Shown piece after piece: positions 1 through 5,098 of a stretch of DNA of 5,098 nt. The DNA is from Victivallales bacterium (GTDB lineage Bacteria > Verrucomicrobiota > Lentisphaeria > Victivallales > JAUVCU01), in contig JAOZMT010000210.1 of the NCBI GenBank assembly GCA_029934175.1, positions 1 to 5,098 on the forward strand, read 5' to 3'. Position 1 is the stretch's first letter; each line of letters starts with the position of its first letter. Both the position numbers and the translations under genes were made by a program. The notes beneath the pieces were generated by a model. It was given only the letters and a program-made list of their open reading frames with translations. It did not search any database and had not been told where the DNA came from.

Positions 1-62
1 CACCGAGACGGTGGCGCTACGGTTTTGTGCTTTGCACTATGAATTGATTAAATCAACAGCCC

Positions 63-90
63 CTGAAAGCGGAACTCCGACAGTTTTTTT
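63..90 (+). terminator. Possible intrinsic terminator of an upstream transcript
   Basis: CTG (63-65) can pair with CAG (81-83) and CGGA (70-73) with TCCG (76-79), giving an interrupted stem of about seven pairs followed directly by seven T (84-90). The stem has an asymmetric internal loop and a very small apical loop, so it is weaker than a textbook Rho-independent terminator. It would end a transcript entering from the left edge. A frame open from the left edge (2-136) reads straight through it, so if that frame were real coding sequence this call would be wrong. Confidence 0.3.
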
Positions 91-280
91 GACTTTTCTA
101 GCTCAAAGTGTAAAGACCTTATTGAAACTAGCCTAAATAATAATAAAATTTTATAATAAATAAAAACCGTCACAACTGTTTTTAAAGAGGATAGGATTTA
201 TTCCTAAACAAGTGATGATTTTTCCCAGTATCTAAGCATTATGCCAATGAGATGAGCGGCGATCCGAGTAAATCGAAGAA

Positions 281-372
281 GTTGCATAAACCGCAAATTA
301 AAAAAAATATAAAATTATCAATTCATAGAAAACCTGTTATCCTATTAAAAAATAGGTTGCATAATTCGCAAA
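281..372. repeat. Two near-identical 17-base direct repeats upstream of the 449 gene
   Basis: GTTGCATAAACCGCAAA (281-297) and GTTGCATAATTCGCAAA (356-372) match at 15 of 17 bases and start 75 bases apart, about seven helical turns. Each copy contains the dyad TTGC-N7-GCAA, the form expected of a site for a dimeric regulator. The second copy overlaps a candidate -35 element (TTGCAT, 357-362), so a bound protein could affect transcription of the following gene. No regulator is encoded in the window, and the dyad arms are only four bases, so operator function is inference. Confidence 0.35.
341..356. repeat. 6-bp perfect inverted repeat (hairpin)
   Basis: CCTATT (341-346) and AATAGG (351-356) form a perfect six-pair stem with a four-base A loop. 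An alternative arrangement pairs AACC (331-334) with GGTT (355-358), keeping the inner TATT/AATA pairs and bulging out eight bases. No T run follows on either strand, so it does not look like a terminator. It lies upstream of both candidate promoters, so it is more likely to act as DNA, if it acts at all, than as a leader RNA structure. Confidence 0.35.
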
Positions 373-397
373 GAGAAGTATATTATAAATATAAATA

Positions 398-425
398 TTG
401 CTATGTGAATAGAGAAAGTTATTAT
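398..425 (+). promoter_or_regulatory. Candidate sigma-70-type promoter for the 449 gene
   Basis: TTGCTA (398-403, four of six bases matching TTGACA), a 16-base spacer and TATTAT (420-425, five of six matching TATAAT) would start transcription near 432, leaving a short leader that holds the ribosome binding site. An alternative is TTGCAT (357-362), an 18-base spacer and TATTAT (381-386), which would give a leader of about 55 bases. The region is so AT-rich that -10-like words are expected by chance, so either call is tentative. Confidence 0.35.
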
Positions 426-438
426 AGTTAGAATAAAA

Positions 439-444
439 AAGGAG
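439..444 (+). promoter_or_regulatory. Ribosome binding site of the 449 gene
   Basis: AAGGAG inside an A-rich run, with four bases between it and the ATG at 449, is a strong Shine-Dalgarno site and fixes that start. The gene at 5024 on the other strand has the same AAAAAAGGAG arrangement, which suggests this is the host's normal strong translation signal. Confidence 0.8.
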
Positions 445-448
445 TATT

Positions 449-2467
449 ATGAAAAAGTTTATTACAATAGTTGCGTTGGTTTGTAGTGTTGCGATTTATG
501 CAAATATATTAGAGGAGTATGAAAAAGATTTTAAGTTTCTAACGGATAAGTATGAAGTTACATTATCAATGGATGATTCCTTAAGACCATTTGATGTTTA
601 TATGGATAAATTTGTTAAATTGGTTCAAAAATCTAAACAAATGCAGAATAAGATAAATTTTGAAAAGATAAAAAATATAGAACTAGAAGATTTCACGAAA
701 AAGATGTATGAAGAATTTAAAAGATCTAGAAAAATTGAAGAAGAAGGCTCATGGCATAAAAAGAATAAAAATCGTATTACCTGGAATATGAATTTTTATA
801 GGAACAAGATTGAAGAATATTTAGAGGAGTTAAATGATTGTGGTTTTCCTGATAAAATTGATTGGGAAGATAAAAAAGCTTATAGATTTAAGTATTTTCA
901 AGAATTACATAAAAAAGCAATAAAGCAATCAGATAAAACATTAGAACTTTTACATAAGGCGGTAAAAGAAAAAAATTATAGGAAAAGAAGTAAAAAAATA
1001 GTAGAACGAGAAGTTTATAAAGATTGCGGTGAGAATTTAGTAGAATTAGTAAAGATAGCACGCATTCTTCAAAATAAAATAGATGCTGAAAAGATAGAAG
1101 GAATAGATTTACATAATGAAATTCTAGTTATAAGAAGAATTTTCAAGGATTTTGTTTCAATCGTGGAGGACGAGGCTAGGGATCAAGAATATGCTAAAGC
1201 AAAGGCTAAAAAATTAAAGAAAAAGAATGCAAAAAAGAAAGAAATAAAACATATTAAACTTCAAGAGTTGGATTATGCAAAGGAATTACTCGCAGAATAT
1301 ATAAAACAACTCAAGGAACTTAATTTTGAATTTATCAATGAAAATTTATTAAAAGACAAAGGAAAAAGCATATCTAAAAATGGGATTGATACTGGAGATG
1401 CACAGATAGATTTGTCATCAAGAGATGAAATGCTCAATAAATTACGGGAAATAAGAAATGAATTAATAGCATCATCGGCTATCACTATGGGGGCAGACAA
1501 TGATTTAACTACAAGTTATCTAAATACTTTGACTTCTCCTGAAAAGAAAAAATATAATCAAATTCTTAACAAATACTCTAAAAGGTATGACGGTAAAATG
1601 GCGAAATTTAGAGCAATTAAAGAACTGCATACAATTCTCAAAAGGATAAAAAACAAATATTATACAGTAAAAGACTTAGAGGAGGTTTTTAATAAACAAG
1701 AAGAACCAAAGGAAGAGGAGGGCAATACAAAAATAATTTTTACGGGAAATAAAAACAGTGATATTAAACTTTTAAATATTATAGCAAAAAAGTCTAAAGA
1801 GCAAGGGCAAGCGGTTTGGATGGCTATATCAAAACTAGAAAAATCTTATGGCACTGAAAAAACTTTTGACATGATAAAGTTCAAAGAGCCTGAAGCTGTA
1901 ATAGGGATGGCAGAAAATTTAGATACAAGTTCTACTTATAGAAAAAATAAAGTTATTAAAAGAACTAACGGATTACCAAATATAAAGGATGCGTTGCTGT
2001 TGTTTGAAACAGATGGTTTATCTCCAAGAAAAAAGGCTTTAGCTCTTTTAGATGGAAATAAACTAAAGGAAGGGGTAAGTTCTTATGAGTTTGAAATGTC
2101 TCCTAACGGACCTTGTGAAAATTTATCTCTTAAGGGAAAAGGTAATTTTGTGAGATATTTTCCAGCTCCATATCCTACCGCTTCTTCAATAATGAAGTGT
2201 AAATTAACATTAAATATCACAGACAATAGTCCATCTCAAAATATTGATGATATTGCAAAATTCATAGAATTAGGGAATAAAATGTCAATGTTTGTGATAC
2301 AAAAACAATTGCCAAGAAAAATTATAGATACTATCAAAATATTGGAAAAAGATTCTTTTTCTGATACTCAACAAATATCAAAAATAGATGATTTTGAAAT
2401 TAAATTTAGTTGGGGAGAGCTTACAATAACATCTTTAAAAGAAGTGAATGGCTTCAAATGTCAATAG
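449..2467 (+). CDS. Exported, lysine/glutamate-rich protein of unknown function with an internal duplication
   Basis: I do not recognise this 672-residue protein. Residues 1-18 (MKKFITIVALVCSVAIYA) form a Sec-type signal peptide: two lysines, a hydrophobic core and a plausible cleavage after Ala18 or Ala15. It is therefore probably periplasmic or secreted. There is no further clear membrane segment. The N-terminal half is highly charged and largely helical, likely with coiled-coil stretches. Residues 55-79 and 197-221 match at 12 of 25 positions (shared core QNKI-x2-EKI-x2-I-x-L), and a second match, EY-x3-L-x4-F, links residues 123-133 to 283-293. This shows a tandem duplication, with a lysine-rich insert at about 249-265 in the second copy. 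Residues about 500-672 have shorter alternating hydrophobic stretches that look more beta-rich. Six cysteines are scattered with no metal motif. The gene runs into the hemA fusion downstream and probably shares its transcript; that gives no clear functional link. The start is well supported by the AAGGAG site. Confidence 0.85.
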   Translation: MKKFITIVALVCSVAIYANILEEYEKDFKFLTDKYEVTLSMDDSLRPFDVYMDKFVKLVQKSKQMQNKINFEKIKNIELEDFTKKMYEEFKRSRKIEEEGSWHKKNKNRITWNMNFYRNKIEEYLEELNDCGFPDKIDWEDKKAYRFKYFQELHKKAIKQSDKTLELLHKAVKEKNYRKRSKKIVEREVYKDCGENLVELVKIARILQNKIDAEKIEGIDLHNEILVIRRIFKDFVSIVEDEARDQEYAKAKAKKLKKKNAKKKEIKHIKLQELDYAKELLAEYIKQLKELNFEFINENLLKDKGKSISKNGIDTGDAQIDLSSRDEMLNKLREIRNELIASSAITMGADNDLTTSYLNTLTSPEKKKYNQILNKYSKRYDGKMAKFRAIKELHTILKRIKNKYYTVKDLEEVFNKQEEPKEEEGNTKIIFTGNKNSDIKLLNIIAKKSKEQGQAVWMAISKLEKSYGTEKTFDMIKFKEPEAVIGMAENLDTSSTYRKNKVIKRTNGLPNIKDALLLFETDGLSPRKKALALLDGNKLKEGVSSYEFEMSPNGPCENLSLKGKGNFVRYFPAPYPTASSIMKCKLTLNITDNSPSQNIDDIAKFIELGNKMSMFVIQKQLPRKIIDTIKILEKDSFSDTQQISKIDDFEIKFSWGELTITSLKEVNGFKCQ

Positions 2468-3950
2468 AAAAATGCAGACATATCCTATAAATTTAATATT
2501 AAAAAACAAAAAATGTTTAATTGTTGGTGGCGGAAAAGTTGCTTTTCGAAAATTAGAGAAACTAGCAAAGATTCAGTCAAATATTGTTCTTGTTGCACCC
2601 AAAATCAATAAGGCAATTGAAGACTTAACTCAGAAATATGAAAATATAACAGTTTTTAAAGAAGATTATTCTGATAAATTTTTAGATGGAACTTTTCTAG
2701 CTTTTTTAACATCAGACGATCGTGCTTTAAATAAAAAAATTATGTCTAAGTGCAAAGAGTGCAATATATTAACCTGTGCTGTTGATGACAATTGGCCAAA
2801 TAATGATTTTATTACGCCTGCAAGTTTTGTAAAAGATGATATTAACATTGCAATTTCATCTCAAGGGAAAGCTTGTCGTAGAACAAGAATGATTAGAGAA
2901 AGTCTATCTCGGCATATAGATATGCTAAGTGGCGGAGAATTAATTATTTTAGGGACAGACCATAATTTTTTAAATATAGATATGAGAGAGCCATTGCACC
3001 TTGTTGGAGATAAATTATTGAAAGTTGCAGATATGTTATTACATATTTGGGGAATACATGAGTTTATGATATTAAACACTTGTAATCGTATTGACCTAAT
3101 TGCTATTATCCATAATACTGAAGGTGTAATGAATGCAATAAAAATGATGTTTGGATTCAATAAACTTTCTAACAATGATTATTATTTAAAAATAGGGCAA
3201 GATGCCGTTAAACAGTTAGCATTCACTGCAGCTGGTTTAATGTCACAAACTCCCGGTGAAAAACACATAACTGCTCAAGTAAAAGATGCTATTAATTTTG
3301 CAAAAGAAAATAATTGGGCTGGAGCAATGTTACAACAATGGATAGACTCAACTTTGCATTTAGCAAAACATATCCGACATGATACAGAACCACTATTTCA
3401 CCATGTTGAAATTGAACAATTGACGGTTAAATATATAAAAAATGAATGTAAATTAGACAATCTAATAGTATTAATCATTGGAACAGGAGAAATAGGGCGT
3501 AGTCTTCTTGATAATCTTATAAAAGAAAATATAAAAATTATTTGGTGTTATCATAAAAATTATCCTAAAATTTCTGAGAAACATAAAGATAAAGTTGAAG
3601 TTATCAATTTAAATGAAATAAGGAATTATTTGACTGAGTCTGATATTGTTATATCTGCGACTAGTGCAAATCAGCCTATTTTACATACAGGACATGCACC
3701 ATTTTTAGATACTTTTAAGGATATTTTAATGGTTGACCTAGCTATTCCAAGAAATATATCTCCAGAAATATCAAGCGTGATGTCAAATGTGAAAATTATT
3801 GACTTAGATGATTTAAAGCATTGGCATAGACGAGAAAATTGTAATATGTCAGAAGTTTATGGTATTAGTTCAAAAATTGTGGAAGAACATAAGGATATGT
3901 ATGATAAAATTATTTATGCATTACAAGGCGAGAATAAATCATCTCATTAA
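2448..3950 (+). CDS. hemA: Fusion of precorrin-2 dehydrogenase (siroheme synthase N-domain) and glutamyl-tRNA reductase
   Basis: Residues 12-160 match the CysG N-terminal/Met8p/SirC family, which oxidises precorrin-2 to sirohydrochlorin with NAD+ and may insert iron. They show the Rossmann motif GGGKVA (27-32), TSDD (88-91), an Asp (D114) aligned with the essential CysG Asp104, and AISSQGKA (135-142). Residues 163-500 match glutamyl-tRNA reductase, the cytoplasmic NADPH enzyme that makes glutamate-1-semialdehyde. They show TCNR (211-214, nucleophile C212), GE-x-HI-x2-QVK (270-279), the NADPH-site GTGEIG (345-350), ISATSANQP (402-410) and VDLAIPRNISPEI (429-441). The reductase part is about 335 residues, against 418 in E. 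coli; it stops early in the linking helix and lacks the usual C-terminal dimerisation domain. No methyltransferase domain is fused. The start is uncertain: ATG 2448 overlaps the upstream gene by 20 bases and has a weak AGAAG site, while ATG 2472 (residue 9) fits the family's usual start better, four bases after the upstream stop. Both suggest translational coupling. Confidence 0.93.
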   Translation: MASNVNRKMQTYPINLILKNKKCLIVGGGKVAFRKLEKLAKIQSNIVLVAPKINKAIEDLTQKYENITVFKEDYSDKFLDGTFLAFLTSDDRALNKKIMSKCKECNILTCAVDDNWPNNDFITPASFVKDDINIAISSQGKACRRTRMIRESLSRHIDMLSGGELIILGTDHNFLNIDMREPLHLVGDKLLKVADMLLHIWGIHEFMILNTCNRIDLIAIIHNTEGVMNAIKMMFGFNKLSNNDYYLKIGQDAVKQLAFTAAGLMSQTPGEKHITAQVKDAINFAKENNWAGAMLQQWIDSTLHLAKHIRHDTEPLFHHVEIEQLTVKYIKNECKLDNLIVLIIGTGEIGRSLLDNLIKENIKIIWCYHKNYPKISEKHKDKVEVINLNEIRNYLTESDIVISATSANQPILHTGHAPFLDTFKDILMVDLAIPRNISPEISSVMSNVKIIDLDDLKHWHRRENCNMSEVYGISSKIVEEHKDMYDKIIYALQGENKSSH

Positions 3951-4775
3951 GAATTGATAATACAGTAAAAATAAATTTTTTCCATATATCATCCAAATGA
4001 TAGTCCCAATTGCTAAGAAAGGTCCAAATGGGATATATCTACCATTTTCTTTGCCTTTACATAATATCATCCCTAGTCCAATTATTGAGCCTAAGATTGA
4101 ACCAAATAAAACTGTAGCAAAACATGCTTGCCAACCTAAACATGCACCAATAGCTGCAATATACTTAACATCGCCTAATCCTAAAGCATCTTTCTTAAAT
4201 ATCCATTTGCCTAGAAGTGAAAATATTAGCAAACATCCGCCACCTATCAAAAGCCCTGCAAAAGAAAAACACAATCCTTGATACCACAGTGTTTGACCAT
4301 GAATTATAGGAAATATAGTTGAAAAAATAAGCCCTAAAATAGCAACAGAGTATGTTGTTTCATTTGGAATAATTCGACAGTCATAGTCAATAAATGATGT
4401 TGTAACTGTGAATGCAAGAACTATAAAATATGGTATTATCATTTCTATTGGTTGATGATGCATAAAAACTTTAAACCATATTAAACTAAATAAAATAGCT
4501 GTAATAAGCTCCACCATGAAATATCTATATGAAATAGGCGTTCTACATTTTCTGCATTTTCCATTTAATAAAGTCCAACTGAGCAATGGGATATTATCAT
4601 ACCAAGCAATAGAATAATCACATTTTGGGCAATGAGATGGTGTAGTTACAACAGTTTCACCTCGTGGAATTCTATAAATACATACATTTAGAAAGCTTCC
4701 AATACAAGCTCCAAAAAGAAAGACTACAACCTGCCAAAAAGGCATCATTTCAGGCGATAAAAGCTCTCTTTTCAT
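3939..4775 (-). CDS. pilD: Type IV prepilin peptidase / N-methyltransferase (PilD/GspO family)
   Basis: This 278-residue inner-membrane enzyme cleaves the leader peptide of type IV prepilins and type II secretion pseudopilins and methylates the new N-terminus. The N-terminal domain has GACIGSFLNVCIYRIP (22-37), the family signature, and a zinc-binding pair of CxxC motifs (C49/C52 and C74/C77). The C-terminal aspartyl protease domain has FIDYD (128-132) followed by IIPNE, then GLGDVK (199-204, catalytic D202), AAIGACLGW (207-215) and IPFGPFLAIG (248-257). Several hydrophobic membrane spans lie between about 14 and 274. The length is normal for the bifunctional form and no key residue is missing. 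The ATG at 4775 lies six bases after the stop of the zinc-ribbon gene and has no Shine-Dalgarno site, so it is probably translated by coupling. No pilin, ATPase or secretin gene is nearby. The stop overlaps the end of the convergent hemA fusion by 12 bp. Confidence 0.95.
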   Translation of the reverse strand: MKRELLSPEMMPFWQVVVFLFGACIGSFLNVCIYRIPRGETVVTTPSHCPKCDYSIAWYDNIPLLSWTLLNGKCRKCRTPISYRYFMVELITAILFSLIWFKVFMHHQPIEMIIPYFIVLAFTVTTSFIDYDCRIIPNETTYSVAILGLIFSTIFPIIHGQTLWYQGLCFSFAGLLIGGGCLLIFSLLGKWIFKKDALGLGDVKYIAAIGACLGWQACFATVLFGSILGSIIGLGMILCKGKENGRYIPFGPFLAIGTIIWMIYGKNLFLLYYQFLMR

Positions 4776-4781
4776 TGTAAA

Positions 4782-5024
4782 TTAGTAATTTTTTCCTGCT
4801 GGCATAACATTCTCACTATCAAAAGCATGACATGGAGTAACTCCATATACCATATTACATTTTGGGCATTTTGCCTCAAAAGTTGTCATTTCAAATACGA
4901 CTTCACACTCAGAACAAGTAATATCAAAAGGCATAGGTATTAACTGTTCATTAAATCCCATAGTTCTAATTTTATCTACAACTTGCATACCATTTTCAAA
5001 ACTTCCAGCACATCCATCATGCAT
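4782..5024 (-). CDS. Small double-CxxC zinc-ribbon protein, conserved hypothetical
   Basis: An 80-residue soluble protein with CSEC (37-40) and CPKC (53-56), thirteen bases of chain (12 residues) apart, the pattern of a zinc ribbon or rubredoxin-like knuckle. Additional Cys5, His2 and a C-H pair (65-66, in GVTPCHAF) could be further ligands or redox sites. The stretch around IPMPFDITC and MVYGVTPCHAF resembles, from memory, a short conserved hypothetical family in anaerobic bacteria; I cannot name its function, and that resemblance needs a database search. There is no signal peptide or membrane segment. The start is secure: AAGGAG (5031-5036) lies six bases upstream of the ATG. It is the first gene of an apparent two-gene operon with the prepilin peptidase, although shared function is not shown. 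Confidence 0.85.
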   Translation of the reverse strand: MHDGCAGSFENGMQVVDKIRTMGFNEQLIPMPFDITCSECEVVFEMTTFEAKCPKCNMVYGVTPCHAFDSENVMPAGKNY

Positions 5025-5030
5025 AATATT

Positions 5031-5036
5031 CTCCTT
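5031..5036 (-). promoter_or_regulatory. Ribosome binding site of the zinc-ribbon gene
   Basis: Read on the minus strand this is AAGGAG at the end of a run of A, six bases before the ATG at 5022-5024. It is the only strong Shine-Dalgarno site in the minus-strand pair; the downstream peptidase gene has none. Confidence 0.8.
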
Positions 5037-5044
5037 TTTTATAA

Positions 5045-5072
5045 TTTATACTGCAAACGGCTGAAAAATAAA
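5045..5072 (-). promoter_or_regulatory. Weak candidate promoter for the minus-strand operon
   Basis: On the minus strand TATAAA (5050-5045) matches five of six -10 bases. The best -35 at a suitable distance, TTTATT (5072-5067, 16-base spacer), matches only three of six. Transcription would start near 5038, leaving a leader of about 14 bases that still contains the ribosome binding site. The true promoter may lie beyond the right edge. Confidence 0.2.
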
Positions 5073-5098
5073 CTTCCTGAAAACGCAAACAACAGCTC

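Larger units (their letters stand above)
1..448. other. Left-end region without a convincing gene; upstream region of the 449 gene
   Basis: No recognisable gene lies here. Bases 1-80 are about 50% G+C against a much more AT-rich background. They contain tight inverted repeats at 1-13 (CACCG/CGGTG, loop 3), 27-37 (GTGC/GCAC, loop 3), 44-56 (TTGAT/ATCAA, loop 3) and 70-79 (CGGA/TCCG), then seven T at 84-90. This may be the 3' end of a structured RNA or of a gene that begins outside the window; a frame open from the left edge stops at 134-136. Bases 137-240 are AT-rich with one small hairpin (192-206, TAGGA/TCCTA). Bases 241-300 are again richer in G+C and begin a 59-codon open frame (252-431) with no Shine-Dalgarno site. 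Bases 281-448 hold a direct repeat, a hairpin and the candidate promoter of the next gene, described separately. Confidence 0.6.

Noticed and set aside
1..13. CACCGAGACGGTG resembles the terminal hairpin of a Cas9 tracrRNA
   Set aside because: Only one short hairpin matches. There is no CRISPR repeat, anti-repeat or cas gene in the window, so chance is the simpler reading.
2..136. Frame open from the left edge, 44 codons to TAA at 134-136, as the end of an upstream gene
   Set aside because: It has no motif I recognise, it reads through several hairpins and a T7 run, and 44 open codons at this composition are not significant. Kept only as an alternative for the left end.
449..502. Lipoprotein signal at Cys12 of the exported protein
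   Set aside because: The residues before the cysteine (ALV) do not fit the lipobox, which needs a small residue directly before Cys; a Sec signal with cleavage near Ala18 fits better.
2666..3175. Minus-strand open frames inside the hemA fusion (2666-2848, 2861-3175) and inside the exported-protein gene (1273-1500)
   Set aside because: They lie opposite strongly supported coding sequence, have no recognisable domain and no ribosome binding context; they are antisense shadows.
3967..3980. AAAAAT-AA-ATTTTT palindrome followed by a T as a terminator between the convergent genes
   Set aside because: The stem is made only of A-T pairs with a two-base loop, and it lies inside the peptidase coding region, so it is unlikely to terminate transcription.
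3951..4281. Continuation of HemA beyond its stop by frameshift, and a plus-strand open frame at 3997-4281
   Set aside because: The region is fully explained by the well-conserved peptidase on the minus strand, and the plus-strand frame shows no HemA dimerisation-domain sequence.
5051..5090. Repeated words GCAAAC (5053-5058, 5085-5090) and CTGAAAA (5061-5067, 5077-5083) as a regulatory array
   Set aside because: The words are six to seven bases of low complexity, with no dyad or regular spacing, and the window ends before any pattern could be confirmed.

Overview
This is an AT-rich bacterial window with four confident protein genes. Two are on the plus strand and two on the minus strand, and the pairs converge at about 3939-3950. 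There is also an unassigned 448-base region at the left end. I see no rRNA, tRNA, CRISPR array, insertion sequence or phage gene. Lysine-rich, AAA-heavy proteins, clean AAAAAAGGAG ribosome binding sites, a Sec-type signal peptide and a type IV prepilin peptidase point to a low-GC bacterium that makes type IV-type (pseudo)pilins. A Lentisphaerae/Verrucomicrobia-like or Clostridia-like source would fit, but the phylum is an inference, not something the sequence proves.

Layout. Bases 1-448 hold no convincing gene. The first 80 bases are about half G+C, carry several tight hairpins and end in a T7 run; they may be the 3' end of a structured RNA or of an upstream gene. The rest is AT-rich, with two near-identical 17-base repeats, a 6-bp hairpin and candidate promoters. 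Bases 449-2467 encode a 672-residue exported, charge-rich protein of no family I recognise, with an internal duplication in its N-terminal half. Its 3' end overlaps or abuts a 500-residue fusion (2448-3950) that joins a precorrin-2 dehydrogenase (siroheme synthase N-terminal domain) to a glutamyl-tRNA reductase (HemA). On the minus strand, an 80-residue double-CxxC zinc-ribbon protein (4782-5024) is followed six bases later by a prepilin peptidase (3939-4775). The last codons of that peptidase gene overlap the end of the hemA fusion by 12 bp.

How they work together. The fusion places the first committed enzyme of C5-pathway tetrapyrrole synthesis on the same chain as the enzyme that makes sirohydrochlorin, which suggests tetrapyrrole flux directed to siroheme or cobalamin. 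The prepilin peptidase processes and N-methylates type IV pilin and type II secretion pseudopilins at the inner membrane; no pilin or secretion gene is in view. The link between the exported protein and the hemA fusion is positional only. The main points for a second look are the fusion's missing C-terminal dimerisation domain and altered active-site motifs, the unknown duplicated exported protein, and the GC-rich hairpin cluster at the left edge.
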